Position numbers and translations under genes: made by a program. From Spirosoma linguale DSM 74 (GTDB taxonomy: Bacteria > Bacteroidota > Bacteroidia > Cytophagales > Spirosomataceae), in NCBI GenBank assembly GCA_000024525.1, contig CP001769.1:992001-1056000 (forward strand): a stretch of 64,000 nucleotides of DNA. Reading direction: 5' to 3'. The notes beneath the pieces were generated by a model. It had not been told where the DNA came from. It searched no databases and saw nothing but the letters and a program-made list of their open reading frames with translations. Positions 43,656-51,469 of the stretch are shown here, one piece after another; positions within the stretch are counted from its first letter, which is position 1; each line of letters begins with the position of its first letter.

Positions 43656-44705
43656 ATGATCAAGACCTTATGTTTTCTGGCTACCTATCAGTGTAATGCC
43701 AAATGTGATTTCTGCGAGTGTCGGCCTACGGTCAAAGATCGCATCGAGTTAAGCGAAATGATTCGCCTGATCGACGAAGCCTACGCGTTAGGAACTGTCT
43801 ATGTCGTGGTCTTCTCCGGAGGAGAACCCACTTTACTCAAGGACGATTTACTGAAAGCCATTCAGCACGCCACCAGTAAAGGGTTATTAACCCGAGTGGT
43901 GACCAATGGCTGGTGGGGAGGTAAGCGTATCGAGCAGGGGCGTGCCTATCTGGACAAGTTGATCCAAGCCGGCTTGTCAGAAATCAACATTAGTGTGGAC
44001 GATTTACATCAGGAATGGATTGACATCGAGCATGTCAAAAATGCCTTTCTAGCTTGTTATGAGCGCCGGTTCCGCTGTTTGATTGCTCATAAACAGACCA
44101 GGCAGTCGAAGATTACCAAGAGCTATCTGGAAGCGTACTTTGGAGTTGACTTAGTGGATTATGATGCCAGTCGGCAGTACAGTGAGGACGAACAAGCCCG
44201 CTTGATATCTACCAGTGTCGTTGTACCCGTGGGCCCGGTCAACGCCGGTAAGGAAGCGGACTATGAACCCGAGAATTTGTTGTCTTTAGATTGGACCAGG
44301 AGCTGTGGCTCGGTTTTAAGGGACATTATTATTGGGGCCAAAGGTAATTTTTTACCCTGTTGTGGGTTTGTGACCAAAAACACCCCTGAGTTAACGCGGG
44401 AGGATTTGCGCCAGAGCACCTTGCTGGATGCTATTGATAATGCGAACAGGGATTTGATGTTAAATTGGATTGCCTTGGAGGGTCCAGCCGCCATGGCCAA
44501 GTTTGCCCAAAGCAAGAACCCCTCCATTCATCTGGAGTCAAGTTACACCTCAATCTGTCACATCTGTAATGAGGTATTGACGCGTAATGATATCCGCCAA
44601 GCCATTGCTGACAATCTGGAAGAGATCAAGCAGCGGGTAGCCTATCAGCGCGTATTTCTGGAAAAAGCGCGAACGGATCAGGAGGTTGTGAAAGCCTTTC
44701 TGTAA
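43656..44705 (+). CDS. Radical SAM enzyme with SPASM-like C-terminus
   Basis: I start it at MIKTLCFLATYQC, 4 bp after the upstream stop, giving 349 residues. CNAKCDFC (residues 13-20) is the CxxxCxxC site for the SAM-binding cluster, and SGGEPTLL (about 51-58) the SAM-binding GGEP motif. The C-terminal part has a SPASM-like Cys set: SCGSVLRDI, FLPCCGF and ICHIC, able to hold auxiliary clusters. This build is typical of enzymes that modify peptides. No transporter or peptidase adjoins it. Its only partner is the unknown protein before it, so its product cannot be named. Confidence 0.9.
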   Translation: MIKTLCFLATYQCNAKCDFCECRPTVKDRIELSEMIRLIDEAYALGTVYVVVFSGGEPTLLKDDLLKAIQHATSKGLLTRVVTNGWWGGKRIEQGRAYLDKLIQAGLSEINISVDDLHQEWIDIEHVKNAFLACYERRFRCLIAHKQTRQSKITKSYLEAYFGVDLVDYDASRQYSEDEQARLISTSVVVPVGPVNAGKEADYEPENLLSLDWTRSCGSVLRDIIIGAKGNFLPCCGFVTKNTPELTREDLRQSTLLDAIDNANRDLMLNWIALEGPAAMAKFAQSKNPSIHLESSYTSICHICNEVLTRNDIRQAIADNLEEIKQRVAYQRVFLEKARTDQEVVKAFL

Positions 44706-44956
44706 GGTATCTTTCACGAGGGAGATGGCATGTGTCTACTCCACTAGTAAGTTAGGCGGCTTGTGAACGTTATGGAATAGTTTTGACCGGGCGTAACAAG
44801 TAGCTTACCAGCAAACAAACCACTAGCTAATACTTTTCAGTTTAAATTAGCTGCCTAACTGTCCAATAGATCGCCACCCGGCGTCTTCAGTCACATATAG
44901 TTACCTGAGGTGGTACTAAATGTACTTGAAGCGCAGCTATAGGACTGTGCACAGAG

Positions 44957-45002
44957 CAAAGTAAAAGCCCGTGGACTTCTATGTTACTTGGCTTTTACTT
45001 TG
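44957..45002. terminator. 13-bp perfect inverted repeat
   Basis: CAAAGTAAAAGCC (44957-44969) and GGCTTTTACTTTG (44990-45002) can form a strong hairpin with a 20-nt loop. It lies 250 bp after the radical SAM gene and just before the Crp/Fnr remnant. Confidence 0.5.
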
Positions 45003-45008
45003 TTCCAC

Positions 45009-45372
45009 GGGTAGTAACCTACGTCCAGAATACAACGGTCTTCCAAGTATCTATTCCCTGCAGGCCTTACAACATACCCAGGTCCTACTCATCAAAAAAG
45101 ACAACCTACTCCGGCTTTATCAGCAGTGCGCTAAATACGAAACGATTGGCCGGTTGATGGCTGAATTGGTAGCCCACCGCGCCACCGAGATCGCCATGTC
45201 GTTGGCTTCTGAAAAACCAGAAGAGCGGTATAGGAACCTGTTGAAAAAACAGCCTGACTTGTTTCAACAGGTTCCACAAAAATTCATTGCTAACTTTTTA
45301 GGCATGACCCCGGAGCGCCTGGCCGTATTCGAAGGCGGATGGCCTTTCAGGAGCGATCTTAACTTAAGTTAA
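45009..45372 (+). pseudogene. Crp/Fnr family regulator, C-terminal remnant
   Basis: The frame contains YSLQALQHTQVLLIKKDNLL, RLYQQ and the conserved end EERYRNLLKKQPDLFQQVPQ then KFIANFLGMTPERL. That is the hinge and first half of the helix-turn-helix of small Crp/Fnr proteins. It then diverges into unrelated residues (AVFEGGWPFRSDLNLS) where relatives read SRIRKK. The N-terminal half is missing, replaced by the hairpin region. It cannot make a working regulator. Confidence 0.75.
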
Positions 45373-45425
45373 CGAACGGATCAGGCAACGAGGCAGACTT
45401 TTGTGTCATCATCAAAAACAGACCA

Positions 45426-45851
45426 ATGAGACGCGCCTTGATCCCTTTAGTAGTTATGCACCTCGTACACACCGCCGTAAGCAGTCAGCCCCTTACCATC
45501 GAGCAGATAAGACGCTACGAAGACCAACTAGCCGATGTCGCCTAAATTACGGTATCCAGTGCGCCTGAATTCCTTCGGGCAAGTGTTGCCGAAAACTTAC
45601 CTCGGTTCTTCTTTGGCAAACGCAAGGCGGCACAACATGACTTTGACTCAATCATTGACAAGCATCGGAAGGATTCGGCGTATGCCAATGCCAAAAGGAT
45701 GAGTTTCACTTATTGGGCCAGTCAGCACCAGGCAAAAAAAGACCGACAGCAATCGCTGGCTTACCTAAACTTGGCTATTGAGTTAGATCCAACTGCCCAA
45801 GCCGCTCGACCACGTGCCGAAAGGTTGAAGAATAAGCTCATGTTAACCTAC
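45426..45851 (+). pseudogene. Secreted TPR-like protein with an early stop
   Basis: ATG at 45426 opens a signal-like start (MRRALIPLVVMHLVHTAVSS) and the helix PLTIEQIRRYEDQLADVA, then hits TAA at 45543. The same frame goes on as ITVSSAPEFLRASVAENLPR, and then AYLNLAIELDPTAQAARPRA, a tetratricopeptide-like helix pair. It is later cut off where the minus-strand gene at 45843 begins. One nonsense change plus a truncation make it a pseudogene. Confidence 0.6.
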
Positions 45852-46154
45852 CAGGTCTTCTGGCAGAATCGTACCCAAACCCATGTACGCACCTTCGTCC
45901 CAAGCGGGAGCATTTTGAAAGTTGAGCGTTTTGCTGATTATCTCATATTCGGGCATAAACTCATCGAGTATACTCAAACAAGCATCTTGATGTAAGGATA
46001 ACCGGATACGGGCCTGTTCGATAATTTGGATTCGCTGCTGATAGTAATCGGCCCGACTAGATAATTCCTGCTCGATGAGTTGTTGATAAAGCACTTGTAG
46101 TTGAACAAGTAGTTGATCCAGGGTTGTCCGATTCGTGGTTAGGTAATTACTCAT
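45843..46154 (-). CDS. Hypothetical helical protein
   Basis: This 103-residue acidic protein is mostly amphipathic helix (TLDQLLVQLQVLYQQLIEQE and RIQIIEQARIRLSLHQDACL). It may form a coiled coil. No signal peptide and no known family. It lies downstream of the secreted hypothetical gene on the same strand, with a 106-bp gap that contains a CGTGTG/CACACG hairpin. Overlap of its end with the plus-strand pseudogene suggests a rearrangement joined them. Confidence 0.55.
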   Translation of the reverse strand: MSNYLTTNRTTLDQLLVQLQVLYQQLIEQELSSRADYYQQRIQIIEQARIRLSLHQDACLSILDEFMPEYEIISKTLNFQNAPAWDEGAYMGLGTILPEDLVG

Positions 46155-46260
46155 TAAAACTAAAATTGGAATTGTAGTATGAAAAATAATGACTTAAGCG
46201 TGTGTGAATAATGCACACGTATCAGTCACTGGTTATCTGTTTAATTACCGTGATGCGCCA

Positions 46261-46947
46261 TTACCTGAAGCCATCATAGCTGGCCACTGCGCCAATCAGC
46301 TCCGTGGGCGTGAGTTTATTACTTAGTTTCCCTGACCCGTTGAGCTTCGAAGCCTTACCTAATATCTTTAGTACTGACTTTTTGAACAGGTCCACTTCTT
46401 GCATCGGCTGACCTTCGAGTTCAATAAAATAGCGTTTATTTTGGGTATAGGCTCCGTCGAAGGGTTCATCGAACTGATAGGGTTCCTTGTGAAAAACGGT
46501 TAAGGTTGCCCGGTGCCTGACCAGCACTTTTGACTTGCCGGTGTACAACACTTCGTCATACGAACGATGACCAATAGACCCAGCTCGGGCAATAAAACGC
46601 CGTCCATTCACCGTAAACGCATCCGGAAAAACGGCCCGTTCAATACTGTCCCCCGGCAACAGACAACGGACTTGATGGTCTACCAGATTAAACGCTAGTT
46701 GACAATGAATGACGGGCTGATTGGGCGTCAGCTCCAGGGTTCCCTCCTGATAAATGGGGTACGTCAAAAAAGGATTTCCCAGATACACTAATTCGCCGGG
46801 AGCCTGGCCGCGGTCTAAGCGATTGAGTAAGAAGCTGCTTTTGGTGGGTTTGTCCCCCTGACAACTGGTAATGATTCGCCTGGATTCATCCTGCCAAACC
46901 CGGCACTGGCTATAGCTGATCGAATAAAGCAGCGTCAGGAGCCACAT
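46261..46947 (-). CDS. Secreted hypothetical protein
   Basis: Starting at MWLLTLLYSISYSQ gives a signal peptide and about 228 residues. The mature part is beta-rich with ordered aromatic and charged residues (GELVYLGNPFLTYPIYQEGT, RATLTVFHKEPYQFDEPFDG). A C-terminal KLTPTELIGAVASYDGF suggests a short helical tail. I recognise no family beyond the look of secreted Cytophagales proteins of unknown role. It is monocistronic or heads a pair with the 103-residue protein downstream. Confidence 0.7.
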   Translation of the reverse strand: MWLLTLLYSISYSQCRVWQDESRRIITSCQGDKPTKSSFLLNRLDRGQAPGELVYLGNPFLTYPIYQEGTLELTPNQPVIHCQLAFNLVDHQVRCLLPGDSIERAVFPDAFTVNGRRFIARAGSIGHRSYDEVLYTGKSKVLVRHRATLTVFHKEPYQFDEPFDGAYTQNKRYFIELEGQPMQEVDLFKKSVLKILGKASKLNGSGKLSNKLTPTELIGAVASYDGFR

Positions 46948-47175
46948 AGCCAGAAAAGGGGTGCGGCTAGCTCCGATCACCCTATTAAAAGAGCGAATGA
47001 TGCACAGAAAGGTCACGTTCTTTAAGGAGCCGAAGTTGGTTCAACTCATACTTTCCCTTAAAGGTGCGAGACTCGTTTTAAGGAACCAAACGGTTCGGCT
47101 TGAACCCCGAATTTCGCGGGTCGAAGGTCTAATTTCAGCGGTCAAATAATCTGGTCTGGCCGATTGGATTAGGAC

Positions 47176-47538
47176 TTATTTACCCAGCCAGGTTTTAAAA
47201 CTAGTTAACCGATCTGGACTGATGAACAGCTCATGCCGGGCAGCAGGCTGTAGTTCGATCCTCAATTTGCTGCCTGAATAGGTATGAATCGACTGAATAG
47301 CCCCCAAACTAACCAGATAGGCGCGATTTACCCGGAAAAACTGATGCGGGTTGAGCAGACCGGTCAGTTTATCCAGGCTGTATTCAATCACCATACGTTG
47401 CCCCTCCTGCGTGAGTAGATACGTGGTTTTCGCTTCATAGAAAAAGTAGGCAATTTGAGCGACCTCAAGGCTCATAATCCGGCTACCAAGAGTAACCATG
47501 AACCGATCGATTAATGAGATAGGTAATAGATTAGTTTT
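47176..47538 (-). pseudogene. LytTR DNA-binding domain remnant
   Basis: The minus strand encodes RFMVTLGSRIMSLEVAQIAY, FFYEAKTTYLL and FFRVNRAYLVSLGAIQSIHT, ending DRLTSFKTWLGK: a complete LytTR domain. The receiver domain that should precede it is absent; the alpha/beta hydrolase gene ends there instead. A Met at 47499 could start a 108-residue free domain. More likely it is the tail of a deleted regulator gene. Confidence 0.8.
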
Positions 47539-48601
47539 TATCGGAAGCTGGTACAGTAGTAGGCTTAGTCCCTGGTAACTTCTCCTTAAGCAAGTCATGA
47601 AACTTTTGGGGTTCCTCAAAGCAGAGATGATGAGCCGACTCCTCGAACCAGATCACTTCTTTGACTGGCGCTTCCAAGGATGCACAATAGTCAGCCACCA
47701 CCGTGGCCGGGACATGATGATCATAACGACCTAAACAAAAATAAACCGGTACGTTGACGGCTGGAATTTGGCGTTTCAAATCAATCGTGGGCCAAATAGC
47801 ATGATCCATCGGCCAGTTTAAACGGTATATCTTCTTGGTTTTCAAGTAATCAAACAGGTTGTATTCCTTAGATCGCCACAGGATGCGATAAAATGTCCCG
47901 CCAAGGTCCTGGTGATAAGAACCACCGTATTTCTGGACTAAGTTTCATTCTTGCAAAGTAGCCTCAAATCCACCTTGGTAGAGCCCGTTTACCGGCGGTC
48001 CGATTCGCTTTAACGTACTTAAGCTAGCTGTGTCCCCTCGTTGTTGAGCCTGATGAAAGGCGAACTCATACGATACCTGTTCACTACGTGGGCCATCGGT
48101 GATGGGGGAAACAGCCACCAAGGCTGCATAATCAGTAGGATATTTGTTAATGACGTGTAGGCCAAGGAAACCGCCCCAGGAGTGGCCCAGTAGAAATAGC
48201 TTTTCTTGATGAAGATGCTTTTTTAGCCAGGAAGTCAACTCATGGGTATCGCTGACAAACTGATCCAGTGTCATGCTGGCTGGTGATATGCGGGAAGAAT
48301 ACGACTTGCCCGATCCGCGTTGATCCCAATAAACGACCACAAACTGCTCTTCTAAGTCGGCACTATAGTGCATATACAGGGGCATGGCTACCCCACCCGG
48401 TCCTCCATGCAGCCACAACAAGATTGGCTTGGTTCGATCGGCTCCCCGTATGGTGAGGAATTGTTTACTGCCATTGATGTTTAGTCGCCGGACTTCGGCA
48501 ATGCTGTTGAGTAGCTTCTTACCATCGCTGGATCTAAAGGGTCGGGTGGTGCTACAAGCAGCACAGAAAACAAGCAGTAGAATTAATAAAGTTTTCCCCA
48601 T
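47531..48601 (-). pseudogene. Alpha/beta hydrolase lipoprotein with one in-frame stop
   Basis: ATG at 48601 opens a lipoprotein signal (LLILLLVFCAACS). The hydrolase core has LWLHGGPGG (oxyanion hole), VVYWDQRGSGKS and nucleophile Ser in LGHSWGGFLG. TGA at 47945 follows ATLQE. The same frame continues without a break: NLVQKYGGSYHQDLGGTFYR, then acid Asp in FCLGRYDHHVP and His in EESAHHLCFEEP, to a stop at 47531 (about 357 codons in total). All three catalytic residues survive, so one nonsense change separates it from a normal proline-iminopeptidase-like enzyme. Confidence 0.88.
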
Positions 48602-48789
48602 CGTAGCTGTAAACTAGAGACTTAGTAAAGCGTAGATGCAGAAAACAATACTTGGGTTGCGTACGGGTTAACATTATTCGTAGCATGCGTTCCAGTCAAT
48701 AAAAACACTTTTCGATCAGTGGACATAGTACAAGTAGAGTTCATCTTATTAAATGGCCAGCTTTTGAAGCAAATTCAGGAACCTTCCTC

Positions 48790-48856
48790 AGTCTCAGATT
48801 GGAGCATTTCGTGAGACATCAACTTTAATGTCTGTTAAAATAATCAATCACATATG
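48790..48856 (-). repeat. Intergenic hairpin repeat, copy 7
   Basis: Minus strand: ATATGTGATTGATTATTTTA, core TGTCTCACGAAATGCTCC and TCTGAGACTGAGG. It fills part of the gap between the hydrolase and the DUF1905 gene. Confidence 0.65.
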
Positions 48857-48907
48857 TCTCATTTGGGTGGATCTCGATGCGCCTATACCCGCTTTTCGAT
48901 GGACGCG

Positions 48908-49363
48908 TCATTTTTTCCCTTCGACTAAATCCGTGATGGCTTTGTCGATCCGTTTCTGGCGAGTTTCAGCCGATTTAGCGCCTTCAATCAAGCTTACATA
49001 CTTCTTTTTACCACTGGGGGACAGCGATTCAAAAAAGGCTTTAGCACCTTGATTGACATCCAGGGCCTGCTGAACGTCAAGGGGTACAGCCACTACGCGG
49101 GGCTCGGCATCCAAACGTAGGATAACCCTGATAAAATCGCCCCCTTTTACGCCAGCACTCTGGCGAACAGCACTACTAACCGGTATCATGTAAACACCAC
49201 TCATCACCCCTACGGTAGATGGGTAAGTGAAGTGATTAATGGTTACCAGCACAGGGGGTTTCTTCCCCGCACCCAACTGCTGGATAACGTCATCTGGTAC
49301 ACGAATACCCGTATTGTTGCCCGTCTGAAGAAGAATAGTGTCAAAGGATATGCTATTTTCCAT
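48908..49363 (-). CDS. DUF1905/YdeI (OmpD-associated-like) protein
   Basis: This 151-residue protein has an N-terminal DUF1905 beta-barrel (FDTILLQTGNNTGIRVPDDV, VNSAVR-like PVSSAVRQSAGVKGGDFIRV). The C-terminal YdeI/OmpD-associated helical part has AFFESLSPSGKKKYVSLIEG and AETRQKRIDKAI. Relatives have been linked to bacteriocin protection, but the biochemical role is unclear. Alone on the minus strand. Confidence 0.88.
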   Translation of the reverse strand: MENSISFDTILLQTGNNTGIRVPDDVIQQLGAGKKPPVLVTINHFTYPSTVGVMSGVYMIPVSSAVRQSAGVKGGDFIRVILRLDAEPRVVAVPLDVQQALDVNQGAKAFFESLSPSGKKKYVSLIEGAKSAETRQKRIDKAITDLVEGKK

Positions 49364-49544
49364 GGTATTGTAGAGGGTAAAAGTTTAAGTGAGGGTCAAT
49401 TGACTACTTAGACAAAACTCGTACTAAAATCTTTTTGGACAATGCTGAGTATTATTTGAATTTTCTCTCCTATTAACTGGCGGATTCACTTTACTCATAT
49501 TGTGTTAGGCTTTTTAGTGAATCGCAATCCATACGGAAAAGATC

Positions 49545-50180
49545 ATGCTGAAACCTGACATAAGCCATCCATTACAAAGTACCCGGGAGAAAACGGACGA
49601 AACCTTGCTTTGGCAGCAGTTCAGGGAAGGGCAGCAGGAAGCCTTTCAGGGGATGGTTCAGCACTTTTACCGGGAGCTTCACTTTTATGGTGGCCGGTTC
49701 ACCCGTGATTCTGATCTGCTGAAAGACTGCTTGCAGGATCTATTTATGGATTTATGGATCTATAGGCATAAAATTGTACAAACCCCTTACATCCGGCCTT
49801 ATCTCTACAAATCATTACGACGGAAGATCCATCGGGAAGTGATACGCCATTCTGCCATAATTAGCGAAGACAGTATTCTCTTCGATGATGTAAGCTCTGA
49901 AGAGATTACCGCCGACCAGGCCCTGATTCGCACCGAGTTGTCTGAGTACCAGACTGCCCGGCTGAATGCACTCCTGGCAACTCTATCCGATCGGCAGCGG
50001 GAAGCTATCCACTTGAAGTTTTATGCTGAATTGTCTAATCATGAAATCGCTGATATTCTGACGGTCAATAAACAATCGGTTGCGAATCTACTACATCGGG
50101 GCCTAAGTCGATTACGGGAAAGCTGGCCCTCATTGCTGTCATTGCTCGGCTGGCTATTGAACGAGTCGTTACCAAAATAA
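49545..50180 (+). CDS. ECF sigma factor of a SusCD locus
   Basis: This 211-residue sigma-70 family protein has region 2 (about residues 27-95, DCLQDLFMDLWIYRHKI) and region 4 (about 140-190, LSDRQREAIHLKFYAELSNH then EIADILTVNKQSVANLLHRG). It is the FecI-like type common in Bacteroidota. A FecR-type anti-sigma gene follows after 59 bp and a SusC gene with an STN domain after that. The three should form a cell-surface signalling chain in which substrate binding to SusC frees this sigma factor to transcribe the locus. Confidence 0.94.
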   Translation: MLKPDISHPLQSTREKTDETLLWQQFREGQQEAFQGMVQHFYRELHFYGGRFTRDSDLLKDCLQDLFMDLWIYRHKIVQTPYIRPYLYKSLRRKIHREVIRHSAIISEDSILFDDVSSEEITADQALIRTELSEYQTARLNALLATLSDRQREAIHLKFYAELSNHEIADILTVNKQSVANLLHRGLSRLRESWPSLLSLLGWLLNESLPK

Positions 50181-50239
50181 ACCTCGCGCACTGAGTATTG
50201 CCCCCTAACAACGAACAAGATGGCAGACTCCCATAAGCT

Positions 50240-51358
50240 ATGAAAAGGTATCAGCACTACACCGTTGAAGAGTTTCTGACCGATAGCTGGTTTCTGGCCT
50301 GGGCAAAACACCAACACCCTGAAGCGCGTCAGTTCTGGGAGGAATGGCAACTACAGAATCCTGCCCAACGGCATACGCTGCTGCTGGCCAAAGACATGGC
50401 CGAAGCCCTTAAACATCGCCCCCATGCATTAACCGTCGAGCAGGAGCTTCTCGAAGTTGAGCGGATTGTAAAACTCGCCCGCCCCGGATCAATACCGTCT
50501 CGCGGGGTTAGGCATAAAGCATCGTGGAACCGATACGGTTGGTTAGCTGCTCTTGGATTCATGATGCTGGGCGCTGGATGGTGGATTAGTCACCGTCAGT
50601 CATCGGTAACGCAACTAGCCAATATGGATCCTGATTTCGGTCGGGAGCACCGCTTAACGAATCAGTGGTTTAATCAGGTAAATGGCACGTCTCAACCGAT
50701 AACACTATCGCTGCCCGATGGCAGTCAGCTAACGCTGATGGCGCATAGTCAGGCCTCGTACCCCCGCTCCTTCGATGCGGACAAACGTGAGGTTTATCTA
50801 AAAGGAGATGCGTTCTTTTCGGTTGTTCACGAAGGGAAACGACCTTTTCTGGTCTACAGTGGTACATTAGTCACCCGCGTACTCGGTACCCGGTTCCGGG
50901 TTCAGGCCCGTCCGGGGGAAGCCCACTTGCGGGTGTCAGTCCTATCCGGGAAAGTGTCGGTTATGGACCATAAGGCCTGGATGGCAGCCCGATCGTTGGG
51001 CAGTAAGTATGTATCGGGCGTGGTACTGACGGCCAATCAGCAGGTAACCTACGATCCAGGACAGCATAGCTACCAAAAAGAGTTGGTTCCTGAGCCAATC
51101 GTTATTTCGACAGTAGCAGAAAGTCCGGAAACGTTCAATTTCGATGATGCACCAGCTACGAACGTTTTTGAGCGTTTAAAAAAAGCTTATGGCGTAGAAA
51201 TCATCTATGATGCCTCGGTTCTGCAGTCCTGTACGCTGACAGCTTCGCTGGCGGGTATTCCGCTTCATAACCAGCTTCAGTTGTTGTGTGCGTCAATCGG
51301 AGCTTCGTACGAAGTGGTCGATACGCGTATCATTATCACGAGTAAAGGCTGCCCGTAA
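50240..51358 (+). CDS. FecR-type anti-sigma factor
   Basis: This 372-residue inner-membrane protein has a cytoplasmic N-terminus, one membrane helix (about residues 94-112, WLAALGFMMLGAGWWIS) and a periplasmic FecR domain (LPDGSQLTLMAHSQASYPRS, REVYLKGDAFFSV). A C-terminal DUF4974 domain follows (FNFDDAPATNVFERLKKAYG). The DUF4974/STN pairing links it to the SusC receptor downstream. It should hold the ECF sigma factor inactive or help activate it, according to the receptor state. Confidence 0.95.
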   Translation: MKRYQHYTVEEFLTDSWFLAWAKHQHPEARQFWEEWQLQNPAQRHTLLLAKDMAEALKHRPHALTVEQELLEVERIVKLARPGSIPSRGVRHKASWNRYGWLAALGFMMLGAGWWISHRQSSVTQLANMDPDFGREHRLTNQWFNQVNGTSQPITLSLPDGSQLTLMAHSQASYPRSFDADKREVYLKGDAFFSVVHEGKRPFLVYSGTLVTRVLGTRFRVQARPGEAHLRVSVLSGKVSVMDHKAWMAARSLGSKYVSGVVLTANQQVTYDPGQHSYQKELVPEPIVISTVAESPETFNFDDAPATNVFERLKKAYGVEIIYDASVLQSCTLTASLAGIPLHNQLQLLCASIGASYEVVDTRIIITSKGCP

Positions 51359-51469
51359 CGCCTGCGCCTGCCATTTCATCCGGCTGTACGTATAATGGTG
51401 ATGCCCGACAATGCATCCGGACAGGCGCGTCTACCTTTTTCTCAAACTAGCTAAACTTTTCTTACCTAT

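Noticed and set aside
45843..45995. End of the TPR-like pseudogene frame as real coding
   Set aside because: After about 45851 the plus-strand frame runs antisense to the 103-residue helical protein and loses its helical repeat character.
47945..47947. TGA in the hydrolase as a selenocysteine codon
   Set aside because: The position is not catalytic, no selenocysteine-insertion hairpin was recognised, and a simple nonsense change is enough.
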